The notes under the pieces: model-generated
What the model was told of the DNA's origin: nothing
What the model saw: the letters and a program-made list of their open reading frames with translations, nothing else
The model's database searches: none
Position numbers and translations under genes: made by a program
Origin: Puniceicoccales bacterium
Lineage (GTDB): Bacteria > Verrucomicrobiota > Verrucomicrobiia > Opitutales > LL51
Reading direction: 5' to 3'
Assembly (NCBI GenBank): GCA_031259665.1
Contig: JAIRLD010000112.1
Span: forward strand, 1 to 12,573
Length of the DNA: 12,573 nucleotides
In this document: piece after piece, positions 6,607-12,573 of the stretch
How positions within the stretch are numbered: position 1 is the first letter of the stretch
How the letters are laid out: the number at the start of each line of letters is the position of its first letter

Positions 6607-7197
6607 GATCATCCTTACCAAAATTCACAAAAGTCGATCAAAAAAGCAATTTTTCTCGACCGAGATGGTACGCTCAATGTCGATTACCATTACGTCTCCA
6701 ATCCCGATAAAATTCAACTCATCGACGGAACTCGCGAAGCCGTCGAAATCTTCATTCACCACAAATTTTTGCTCTTTCTATTTACTAATCAACCCGGTAT
6801 CGAACAAAAAATCTATACCCGAACAGATGTCGAAGCCTGTAACCAACGGGTTATCGAACTGCTCGGTAATCCCCACTTCACCGAAATTTGTATCGCCCCT
6901 GAATCAACCTACGCCCCTAATCATTACCGCAAACCCTCCCCCCGATTTATTAACGAAATGATCGATAAATACCAACTCAATCGCAGCGAATGCCATATGG
7001 TCGGCGATAAGGAAACTGACGTCTTTGCAGGCATTAATGCCTCCATCCAAGCTCACTTGCTCGAATCCCAATACCCCCGATCTCCCCAATGCGAAAAACT
7101 CATCCGCAATGGAAAAATCCTAACCTTTAAACACTTACTCGATTTCGCCCAAAAGCTGCTTATGGGGCTCCGCCCCATACCCCGCAAAGAGTCGTAG
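6604..7197 (+). CDS. gmhB: HAD-superfamily heptose-bisphosphate phosphatase (GmhB-like)
   Basis: A 197-residue HAD-IIIA phosphatase, probably D-glycero-D-manno-heptose-1,7-bisphosphate 7-phosphatase in the ADP-heptose route to LPS core. Motif I is FLDRDGTLN (17-25; nucleophile D19, acid/base D21). YVSNPDKIQLIDGTREA (30-46) is typical of GmhB. Motif II is TNQPG (61-65), motif III RKPSP (109-113) and motif IV GDKETD (134-139). The Cys-His-Cys-Cys zinc loop found in many GmhB and HisB phosphatases is missing: the region 95-108 has a single cysteine. Histidinol-phosphate phosphatase or another sugar-phosphate phosphatase is a possible alternative, but rfaE2 in the same window favours heptose. The last 11 codons (M187-S197) and the stop are encoded by a hairpin repeat, so the natural C-terminus has been replaced or extended. 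Confidence 0.75.
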   Translation: MDHPYQNSQKSIKKAIFLDRDGTLNVDYHYVSNPDKIQLIDGTREAVEIFIHHKFLLFLFTNQPGIEQKIYTRTDVEACNQRVIELLGNPHFTEICIAPESTYAPNHYRKPSPRFINEMIDKYQLNRSECHMVGDKETDVFAGINASIQAHLLESQYPRSPQCEKLIRNGKILTFKHLLDFAQKLLMGLRPIPRKES

Positions 7198-7228
7198 ACT
7201 CCTTGACCTCCTTTGGCCACAAGATCAA
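7161..7228 (+). repeat. Hairpin-array repeat, family 2, copy 3 (overlaps gmhB end)
   Basis: Begins with the perfect 8-bp hairpin tatggggc-tcc-gccccata (7161-7179). An imperfect aagagtc/gactcctt hairpin and the shared tail gccacaagatcaa follow. It is the same element as 5577-5634 (inverted) and 1871-1972. The first 37 bases are translated as the C-terminus of the upstream phosphatase, and the TAG at 7195-7197 falls in the loop region of the second hairpin. Confidence 0.85.
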
Positions 7229-7241
7229 TTATTAAAAAATC

Positions 7242-7270
7242 TTGACATCATTTGGAAAGTTTACGTTAGT
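7242..7270 (+). promoter_or_regulatory. Possible promoter of the permease gene
   Basis: A perfect TTGACA (7242-7247) is followed after 17 bases by gttagt (7265-7270), a poor -10. The predicted start of transcription would be within a few bases of the ATG at 7279. No Shine-Dalgarno is near that ATG. The arrangement resembles 199-239 and 4500-4536. Confidence 0.35.
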
Positions 7271-7278
7271 TGACGACG

Positions 7279-8682
7279 ATGAACACAAAAGATAAATCAC
7301 ACGCCTACCTGGGGGTATTTTCGCTGGCGATGATCAATTGTGCAGCGGTAATCAACCTTAGAAATCTTCCCCCCATGGCGGAATATGGATGTGGTATGAT
7401 TACTTTTTATGCTTTTTCCGTGATTTTCTTTCTCATTCCGACGGCTCTCGTTACGGCGGAACTCGCAACGGGTTTTCCCGAAGAAGGCGGTATTGCGAAC
7501 TGGGTTGGCAAAGCAATTGGGGGTCTTTGGGGATTTTTAGCGGTTTGGTTGCAGCTATTTTCGAATGTGGTTGGATTTCCGACATCGCTCGCCTACCTCG
7601 CTTCGATCATCGCTCACGCAATTGGCTATCCGACTCTCGCAGAGAATAATTACTACATATTTTTCATTATTTTGGCCGTCACCTGGGGAGGCACTTGGAT
7701 AACGCTTCAGGGGATACAATTGGCGAGTTTCATTACCAATATCGGTTCTATTTTGGGGACCCTTATTCCGGGAATCATTATTATCGCACTAGGAATTTCC
7801 TGGCTTACGGCAGGACACCCATCCCATACGGAATTATCCTATTCCGCCCTATTGCCCACGCTCGATTCTCCGGAAAAATTTGTCTTTTTACTGAACGTAT
7901 TTCTTGGATTCGCAGGGCTTGAAATGTCTGCCGTCCATGCCCAGGACGTCAAAAATCCCCAACGGGATTATCCGCGAGCCATACTGTTATCAACGCTTTT
8001 CATTTTCGCCATTTCTCTACTTGGTTCATTTGCCATTGCGGTATCGGTTCCCAAGGAAGTACTCACCCTTGAATCGGGAGTCATTCAGGCCATTGAGGCG
8101 TTATGTATGAAATTTGGCATCCCTTGGTTTACGCAATGGGTTGCGTGGTTTATGGCTTTAGGCGTTTTGGGATGGTTTGTCGCTTGGGTTGCCGGTCCTG
8201 CACGGGGGATGCTCGCTACGGCCCATACGGGCAATCTTCCACCACCCTTACAAAAAACAAATGCTCACGGTATGCCCTCTGCAATTATCGTTTGGCAAGC
8301 CGCAATTATTACTCTATTTTCCATCATTTTTTTATTCCTTTCATCGGTGACGACAGGTTTTTGGATTCTTGTAGCGATCACGGCCCAGACAACGCTCCTC
8401 ATGTACATTCTCATATTCGCCGCCGGTATTATACTTAAGTTCAAATACCCCGATGTGAAACGCACCTATACCGTTCCATTCGGGAAGCCGGGGATGATCA
8501 TCATGGGAGGGATATCGAGCATAGCCTGTGCGATTTGCTATATTATTGGATTTCTGCCACCCGAAGAAATTCACTTTGAAAATAAAATGGCTTACATTTT
8601 ACTCATGATCGTGGGCAATATCATGGTTTTGTTACCTCCGTTTATCATCGTCCGTTTTCGGCGTCCGAGTTGGAAAAAATAA
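7279..8682 (+). CDS. APC-family amino-acid transporter (glutamate:GABA antiporter-like)
   Basis: A 467-residue inner-membrane protein with about twelve hydrophobic segments. Signatures of the amino acid-polyamine-organocation superfamily are NLRNLPPMAEYG (26-37), ELATGFPEEGGIANWVG (61-77), and FAGLEMSAVHAQDVKNPQRDYPRA in the middle. The last resembles the GadC-type glutamate:GABA antiporter subfamily. Exchange of an amino acid for a related compound is therefore likely; the exact substrate cannot be read from sequence. The conventional ATG at 7279 is preferred; an in-frame TTG three codons earlier is possible. No decarboxylase or glutaminase gene is adjacent, so an acid-resistance role is not supported by context. 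It may simply import amino acids. No clear terminator follows. Confidence 0.85.
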   Translation: MNTKDKSHAYLGVFSLAMINCAAVINLRNLPPMAEYGCGMITFYAFSVIFFLIPTALVTAELATGFPEEGGIANWVGKAIGGLWGFLAVWLQLFSNVVGFPTSLAYLASIIAHAIGYPTLAENNYYIFFIILAVTWGGTWITLQGIQLASFITNIGSILGTLIPGIIIIALGISWLTAGHPSHTELSYSALLPTLDSPEKFVFLLNVFLGFAGLEMSAVHAQDVKNPQRDYPRAILLSTLFIFAISLLGSFAIAVSVPKEVLTLESGVIQAIEALCMKFGIPWFTQWVAWFMALGVLGWFVAWVAGPARGMLATAHTGNLPPPLQKTNAHGMPSAIIVWQAAIITLFSIIFLFLSSVTTGFWILVAITAQTTLLMYILIFAAGIILKFKYPDVKRTYTVPFGKPGMIIMGGISSIACAICYIIGFLPPEEIHFENKMAYILLMIVGNIMVLLPPFIIVRFRRPSWKK

Positions 8683-8732
8683 AGGCCAATACCATGGAGA
8701 TCTTAAAAAAAATTTTATGAGATTGACTCGAA

Positions 8733-8764
8733 TATAATCCTCACTAAGAAAACAGGAAAAGGGG
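8733..8764 (+). promoter_or_regulatory. Candidate -10 and ribosome site before tig
   Basis: A perfect TATAAT (8733-8738) lies 30 bases before the GTG start, with no good -35 at 17 bases upstream (aaattt). Downstream, aggaaaagggg (8754-8764) provides a purine-rich Shine-Dalgarno ending four bases before GTG 8769. This supports the GTG start and an independent promoter for tig and the genes behind it. Confidence 0.4.
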
Positions 8765-8768
8765 CATT

Positions 8769-10136
8769 GTGAAAAGTGAAATTAAGTCAATCAGTTCGGT
8801 TCGCAGGGAAGCTACCGTTGTCATCGAAAAAGATGCCATTCAAAGGGAAGAGAATACCGTTCTGCAATCTTTCGTTCGGGACGTTAAGATTCCCGGATTT
8901 CGAAAGGGAAAAGTTCCTACGGCACTCGTTAAGACACGCTACGCTAAAGAATTGACGGAACAAATTGATAAAACTGTCGCCTCGAAGACCTTCGATGATA
9001 TCGTCAAAGAAAACAGGTGGGAAATTTTTTCGCTCGTGAAATTCGATGTTCAAGATACTCCGGAAGGCAATAAGGAACTCAATTTTATCGTCGATTTAAA
9101 ACCGACCTTCGAGCTACTCGATTACAAAAATATCGAAATTAATCAACCCGAAATTACTGTTAGTGACGAAGAAATCGCCGAAGCTATTGAGCGATTGCGC
9201 AACTATCATGCGGATTATCAGGAAGTAAAACGCCCGATCCAAAAGGGTGATTTCGTACGCCTCCAGTACGAAGGTATACTCGAAGGCGGTACGAAAGCCA
9301 TTGATCTCATTCCTGAGATACCGATTTGGGCCGAACAAAAAAATACCTGGGAAGAGGCCGCCAACGAGAACGCTCCCGGAATACGGGCAATCACCACAGG
9401 CATTCTGGACATGGAAATCGACGGTGAAAAGGACGTCGAAATGGAATTCCCTGCTGACTTCGAGATCACCCAACTACAGGGAAAAAAAGTGGCCTATCAT
9501 GTCAAAATTTTTGAAATCCGTGAAAAAATTCTCCCCGAACTTGATGGCACATTTTTCGAAAAATTGAAGGTCAAAGATCTCGACGAACTTAAAACGCAAC
9601 TCGCTGCGGACCTTAAAAACCGTAAGCTACAGGCGTTGCGCTTCGAACAACGGGAAAATATCGTCCAAAAGATACTCGATAGCGCCTCCTTTGAAGTTCC
9701 CGAAAGTGCCGTTCAGTACGAGCAAATTCATATCATGCACAATTTTGTCGAACGCCAAATCCACGAAGGTATGACCGCGGAAACGTTCGCAAATAATAAA
9801 GATAAAATGTTCGGAGATAGTCGGGAACTAGCCCACGACCGTGCGAAAGTCAACTTCATCCTCGAAAAAATTGTCGAAAAGGAAGCAATTACACTTACGG
9901 ATGCGGAACTCAATCAAATGATTGTCCAAGAGGCATCGATGTTACGTACAACTCCAGCTCAGTTAGTCGAAGAAATTAAAAATAATCACGAACGCGTTCA
10001 GGACCTCCGGCGACGCGCTATCTTTGGAAAAACAATTGACTTTATTTTAATTTCCAATTTAAAAAGAAGTCCATCGCCCGTAGAATCTCCCACAGAGGAT
10101 ACATCCTCCAACGATTCCGCGGTCAATGTCCAATAA
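8769..10136 (+). CDS. tig: Trigger factor
   Basis: A 455-residue ribosome-bound chaperone and peptidyl-prolyl isomerase. Residues 1-115 form the ribosome-binding domain with the signature GFRKGKVP (43-50) that contacts ribosomal protein L23. A FKBP-like domain follows (about 158-250; KGDFVRLQYEGILEGG, then FPADF and LQGKKVAYHVKIFEI). The rest is the helical substrate-cradling domain. A Ser/Pro/Thr-rich tail (431-455) is probably disordered and accounts for the slightly greater length than the 432-residue E. coli protein. The start is GTG, chosen for its purine-rich ribosome site. clpP begins two bases after the stop codon, so translation is probably coupled. Confidence 0.95.
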   Translation: MKSEIKSISSVRREATVVIEKDAIQREENTVLQSFVRDVKIPGFRKGKVPTALVKTRYAKELTEQIDKTVASKTFDDIVKENRWEIFSLVKFDVQDTPEGNKELNFIVDLKPTFELLDYKNIEINQPEITVSDEEIAEAIERLRNYHADYQEVKRPIQKGDFVRLQYEGILEGGTKAIDLIPEIPIWAEQKNTWEEAANENAPGIRAITTGILDMEIDGEKDVEMEFPADFEITQLQGKKVAYHVKIFEIREKILPELDGTFFEKLKVKDLDELKTQLAADLKNRKLQALRFEQRENIVQKILDSASFEVPESAVQYEQIHIMHNFVERQIHEGMTAETFANNKDKMFGDSRELAHDRAKVNFILEKIVEKEAITLTDAELNQMIVQEASMLRTTPAQLVEEIKNNHERVQDLRRRAIFGKTIDFILISNLKRSPSPVESPTEDTSSNDSAVNVQ

Positions 10137-10138
10137 TT

Positions 10139-10762
10139 ATGCAGCCTAAAATCGTCAGTCAATATATGCCGCTCCCCTATGTCTATGAGCGCGACGGCCG
10201 CCAGGAACGTTCCTGGGATATTTATAGCCGTTTGCTCAAGGATCGCATCATTTTTTTAGGGACAGCGATCGATGATTTCGTAGCCAATGCAATCGTTGCT
10301 CAACTACTTTTTCTCCAAATGGAGGATTCTAAAAAGGATATTCATATGTACGTCAATTCGTCAGGCGGTAGCATTACGGCCGGTATGGCAATCTACGACA
10401 CAATAAAATTCATGAGCTGCGATGTGGTGACCTATTGCATCGGTCAGGCGGCTAGCATGGCAACGGTACTCCTAACGGCTGGGACTAAAGGAAAACGTTA
10501 CGCACTTCCCAATAGCCGGGTCATGATCCATCAGCCTTCGGGTCAGGCAACAGGACAAACATCGGATATATCGATTGCAGCGAAAGAAATTTTACGCTGG
10601 AAAAAAACTTTGGTCAATGTTCTTGCGGAGTGTACCGGTCAGCCGATAGAAAAGGTGGAAAAGGATTCGGATCGCGATTTTTTCATGTCGGCGATTGACG
10701 CAAAAGAATACGGCATCGTAGACGAAGTCATCGAAAAAAAACCTGTGGAAAATAAAACATAA
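10139..10762 (+). CDS. clpP: ATP-dependent Clp protease proteolytic subunit
   Basis: A 207-residue serine protease subunit that forms the tetradecameric barrel fed by a Clp unfoldase. The catalytic triad is visible at family spacing: S106 in GQAASMA (103-109), H131 in MIHQP (129-133) and D180 in DRDFFMSA (178-185). Oxyanion-hole region SSGGSI is at 74-79. The start two bases after tig has no obvious Shine-Dalgarno, pointing to coupling. The usual next gene in many bacteria, clpX, is not here; nusB follows after 30 bases. Confidence 0.97.
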   Translation: MQPKIVSQYMPLPYVYERDGRQERSWDIYSRLLKDRIIFLGTAIDDFVANAIVAQLLFLQMEDSKKDIHMYVNSSGGSITAGMAIYDTIKFMSCDVVTYCIGQAASMATVLLTAGTKGKRYALPNSRVMIHQPSGQATGQTSDISIAAKEILRWKKTLVNVLAECTGQPIEKVEKDSDRDFFMSAIDAKEYGIVDEVIEKKPVENKT

Positions 10763-10792
10763 CTAGAAAAATTAAATCTGTTCTTTGAAATT

Positions 10793-11242
10793 ATGGAAAT
10801 GCATGAAGAAAAAATATCGTTACGCCGCGAAAATCGGATCCTAATGGTCCAGTGGATCTACATGTGCGAGGCGAGGAAGATAAAGGCAAATGCGGAAACT
10901 TTATCGGCACTTTGTAACGTTTTCGAGAAAGATCCGGAAAATTTTAAATTCGCAGAGGAGATCGTTTCCCTATTGCAAAAAAACTTATCGCAAATTGACG
11001 CACTCATCGATCGCTTCGCAACCAATTGGAACTTTTCACGCATATCCCTAGTCGACCTGTGTATTATTCGTCTTGCCATTTGTGAGCTATTATATCGCAA
11101 CGATATTCCTCCAATCGTATCCATCAATGAAGCGATTGAATTGGGGAAAATGTTTTCCGGCGAACATTCTAAAGCCTTCATCAATGGCATATTGGACCGC
11201 GTAATGAGTACACTTTCCCGATCTTTGCGCACGGCATCCTAA
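10793..11242 (+). CDS. nusB: Transcription antitermination factor NusB
   Basis: A 149-residue all-helical RNA-binding protein that with NusE (S10) binds boxA RNA in rRNA antitermination. Family features are an N-terminal RRENRILMVQWIYM helix (11-24), NWNFSRISLVDLCIIRLAICEL (78-99), PPIVSINEAIELGKMF (106-121) and AFINGILDRV (128-137). Length is normal. The start ATG at 10793 has no clear Shine-Dalgarno; an in-frame ATG two codons later is an alternative. The last A of the stop codon is the first base of the rfaE2 start, so the two are translationally coupled. In many bacteria nusB sits with ribH; here it sits with clpP and a heptose gene. Confidence 0.93.
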   Translation: MEMHEEKISLRRENRILMVQWIYMCEARKIKANAETLSALCNVFEKDPENFKFAEEIVSLLQKNLSQIDALIDRFATNWNFSRISLVDLCIIRLAICELLYRNDIPPIVSINEAIELGKMFSGEHSKAFINGILDRVMSTLSRSLRTAS

Positions 11243-11730
11243 TGATGTGGACTAACTCCAAACTGTTCTCGTTGGAAGAAGCCACAAAAATTCGTAACCA
11301 ACCTCGAAGTCGCGCGATCGTATTGACAAACGGCTGCTTCGATTTACTGCATGCGGGTCACGTTTTTTCACTGCAACAGGCAGCAAAATTCGGTGAGCTC
11401 TGGATCGCTCTCAACGGCGATGAAAGTATCCGTCAATTAAAAGGCCCCTCGCGACCCATCGTCGGAGAACGGGAACGGGCCTATATGCTGGCAGCTTTGG
11501 AGTGCGTCTCGGGGGTTTTCATCTTCACTAACCAACGCTTAATCCGAGAATTGGAAATTTTTTATCCCGATATTTACGTAAAATCAATGGACTATAACTT
11601 CGAAACATTGGACGCGGAAGAACGCCTGGTTCTCCAAAAAATTGGCGCCGATGTAAAATTTGTACAAACTTTACCCCACTGTAGTACGACCGCCCTAGTT
11701 GAAAAAATTCAAAATATGTCCCTAAAATGA
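11242..11730 (+). CDS. rfaE2: D-glycero-beta-D-manno-heptose 1-phosphate adenylyltransferase
   Basis: A 162-residue nucleotidyltransferase matching the C-terminal domain of HldE as a separate protein. It transfers AMP from ATP to heptose 1-phosphate to give ADP-heptose for LPS core. Motifs are TNGCFDLLHAGHV (29-41, with HAGH at 37-40), QLKGPSRPIVGERERAYMLAALE (65-87) and the terminal STTALVEKI (148-156). In the usual VKGGDY motif the glycines are replaced (VKSMDY, 113-118). The sugar-kinase half of HldE is not in the window, so the pathway is split. The gmhB-like gene about 4 kb upstream would supply the preceding step. An ATG one codon later is an equally possible start. Confidence 0.88.
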   Translation: MMWTNSKLFSLEEATKIRNQPRSRAIVLTNGCFDLLHAGHVFSLQQAAKFGELWIALNGDESIRQLKGPSRPIVGERERAYMLAALECVSGVFIFTNQRLIRELEIFYPDIYVKSMDYNFETLDAEERLVLQKIGADVKFVQTLPHCSTTALVEKIQNMSLK

Positions 11731-11740
11731 ATCATTGTAC

Positions 11741-11769
11741 TTGATTGTCCAAACACATAATATTATAAT
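11741..11769 (+). promoter_or_regulatory. Putative promoter of plsY
   Basis: TTGATT (11741-11746) and a perfect TATAAT (11764-11769) are separated by 17 bases, in the 60-base gap between rfaE2 and plsY. The transcription start would be near 11776, about 15 bases before the ATG at 11791, with no Shine-Dalgarno in between. Confidence 0.6.
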
Positions 11770-11790
11770 ATGGCACTTTAATTTTTGTCT

Positions 11791-12402
11791 ATGCTCTATT
11801 ACTGGATGTTTCTAGTGGGATTGGTGGGATATATCGTCGGATCGATTCCGTTCGCTGTGCTCATTGCAAAAGCGAAAGGTATCGATATTCTTCGCGAAGG
11901 TAGCGGTAATCCCGGCGCTACAAATATTGAACGTGTTCTGGGAAAAAAATATGGAGTCTTAGTTTTTTTTCTTGATTTTCTTAAGGGTTCCTTACCCGTC
12001 TTGATCACAAAAATTCACTTTCAACTTCATCCCAATCTGGCCAATAGTACCTGCGCTACACTGCTGGCCGGCCTCATTTTGGGACATAGTTTTTCATTGT
12101 TTCTAAAGTTTTGCGGCGGAAAAGGTGTCGCAACAACTATCGGCGGCCTAACTGTTTTGATGCCCGGTGCCACACTTTTAGGCGTTATCTTGTGGTATTC
12201 CGTGTTTACAATCACACGCTTCGTCTCACTCGCTTCGCTCTGCTTTGTCCTATCGCTTCCACTCAATGCTTACCTCTTCGCCTACCCCGGAGAAATAATC
12301 GAACTGACTTTTTTTCTGATGATCATTGTATTTCTTAGACATATTCCCAATATCCGTCGCCTATGGAATGGCACCGAAAATCGATTCGATGGAAAAAAAT
12401 GA
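11791..12402 (+). CDS. plsY: Acyl-phosphate:glycerol-3-phosphate acyltransferase PlsY
   Basis: A 203-residue integral membrane enzyme that acylates glycerol 3-phosphate from acyl phosphate, the first step of phospholipid synthesis. The three loop motifs of the family are present: GSGNPGATN (37-45, phosphate-binding), GHSFSLFLKFCGGKGVAT (98-115) and RHIPNIRRLWNGTE (183-196). DFLKG (62-66) and about seven hydrophobic segments fit the known fold. The ATG at 11791 is used; an in-frame TTG at 11785 is possible but less likely. The acyl-phosphate donor enzyme PlsX is not in the window. The gene is followed at once by a hairpin-repeat cluster. Confidence 0.95.
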   Translation: MLYYWMFLVGLVGYIVGSIPFAVLIAKAKGIDILREGSGNPGATNIERVLGKKYGVLVFFLDFLKGSLPVLITKIHFQLHPNLANSTCATLLAGLILGHSFSLFLKFCGGKGVATTIGGLTVLMPGATLLGVILWYSVFTITRFVSLASLCFVLSLPLNAYLFAYPGEIIELTFFLMIIVFLRHIPNIRRLWNGTENRFDGKK

Positions 12403-12421
12403 TGTCGCTTTTTTTGTAGAG

Positions 12422-12551
12422 GCAAGGGGAATTCTTCCCCTTGCAACCCCTACCAGGGGATCCATCCCCTGGACCTGGGGGCGGGATCCAGTGGCATCGC
12501 CACTGGATCAATCCGCAAAGGGCCAGAGGCCCGCCCGCGGCATAGCCGCGG
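12422..12551 (-). repeat. Hairpin-array repeat, family 1, copy 2 plus M1 (inverted)
   Basis: Five perfect hairpins in a row: gcaaggggaa-ttc-ttccccttgc (12422-12444), ccaggggat-cc-atcccctgg (12453-12472), tccagtggc-atc-gccactgga (12487-12507, extendable to 11 bp), gggcc-aga-ggccc (12520-12532) and ccgcggc-ata-gccgcgg (12535-12551). Three of the modules are those of 71-172 in reverse order and orientation. It begins 19 bases after the plsY stop codon and may serve as its 3' end. Confidence 0.85.
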
Positions 12552-12553
12552 GG

Positions 12554-12573
12554 CAAACTTGACCTTGCGGCCG
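12554..12573 (-). repeat. Start of a family-2 repeat cut by the window end
   Basis: The final bases (cttgaccttgcggcc) match the beginning of the copy at 5575-5590 and the reverse complement of the 1960-1972 end. A fuller family-2 copy therefore probably continues beyond base 12573, placed directly after family 1 and M1. Confidence 0.6.

Noticed and set aside
10858..11232. 124-codon minus-strand open frame inside nusB
   Set aside because: It is antisense to a clear NusB coding sequence and has no recognisable feature.
11785..11790. TTG start for PlsY two codons upstream
   Set aside because: An ATG follows immediately and matches the family's usual beginning just before the first membrane helix.
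12326..12562. Open reading frames through the repeat cluster at the right end, both strands
   Set aside because: They consist mostly of hairpin-repeat sequence, overlap the end of plsY, and show no protein-like motif; GC-rich palindromes lack stop codons by composition.
1..12573. Inverted family-1 repeats at both ends as a composite transposon
   Set aside because: The repeats also occur inside the window in several orientations, there is no transposase or target-site duplication, and the genes between them are housekeeping genes.

Overview
The window looks like a piece of chromosome from a Gram-negative bacterium. Its genes cover envelope biogenesis (LPS heptose genes, a lipid phosphoethanolamine-transferase-like enzyme, PlsY), protein targeting and quality control (FtsY, trigger factor, ClpP, a ClpX-like unfoldase) and basic housekeeping (NusB, biotin ligase). 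The pseudopilin-like protein has a KKKSFTLVE cleavage site and a C-terminal FCDGHVTW motif, a style common in the Planctomycetes-Verrucomicrobia-Lentisphaerae group. I therefore lean towards a Verrucomicrobiota or Lentisphaerota member, possibly host-associated (compact genes, a glutamate/GABA-type amino-acid exchanger). That placement is inference. No phage, insertion sequence, CRISPR array, tRNA or rRNA was seen.

Layout. Bases 1-172 hold a perfect-stem terminator and a hairpin repeat. A membrane sulfatase-fold transferase (239-1852, +) follows and converges on a minus-strand pair, birA (4251-3703) and a clpX-like gene (3658-2063), with a hairpin-rich repeat between them. A pseudopilin-like gene (4536-5399, +) stands alone, flanked by an imperfect direct repeat of about 52 bp. 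ftsY (6603-5650, -) and a GmhB-like phosphatase (6604-7197, +) are transcribed apart from back-to-back start codons. An APC amino-acid permease (7279-8682, +) comes next. Then come tig-clpP, tightly packed, nusB and rfaE2 (overlapping by one base) and plsY, all on the plus strand, and a second large hairpin-repeat cluster closes the window.

How the genes fit together. GmhB and RfaE2 are two steps of the ADP-heptose pathway for the LPS inner core. The membrane transferase probably decorates a lipid or glycan in the same envelope. PlsY starts phospholipid synthesis. Trigger factor and ClpP are adjacent as in many bacteria, but the usual downstream clpX is absent. The only ClpX relative in view is the distant minus-strand gene, which keeps the ClpP-docking IGF tripeptide, lacks the zinc-binding domain and carries what looks like a second, degenerate copy of the C-terminal small domain.

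The most distinctive non-coding feature is a mosaic family of short hairpins (7-11 bp stems, 2-3 nt loops) found in five places, nearly always just downstream of genes. Stems are conserved and loops vary. One copy supplies the last 11 codons and the stop of gmhB, and one module also forms the terminator at 25-65.
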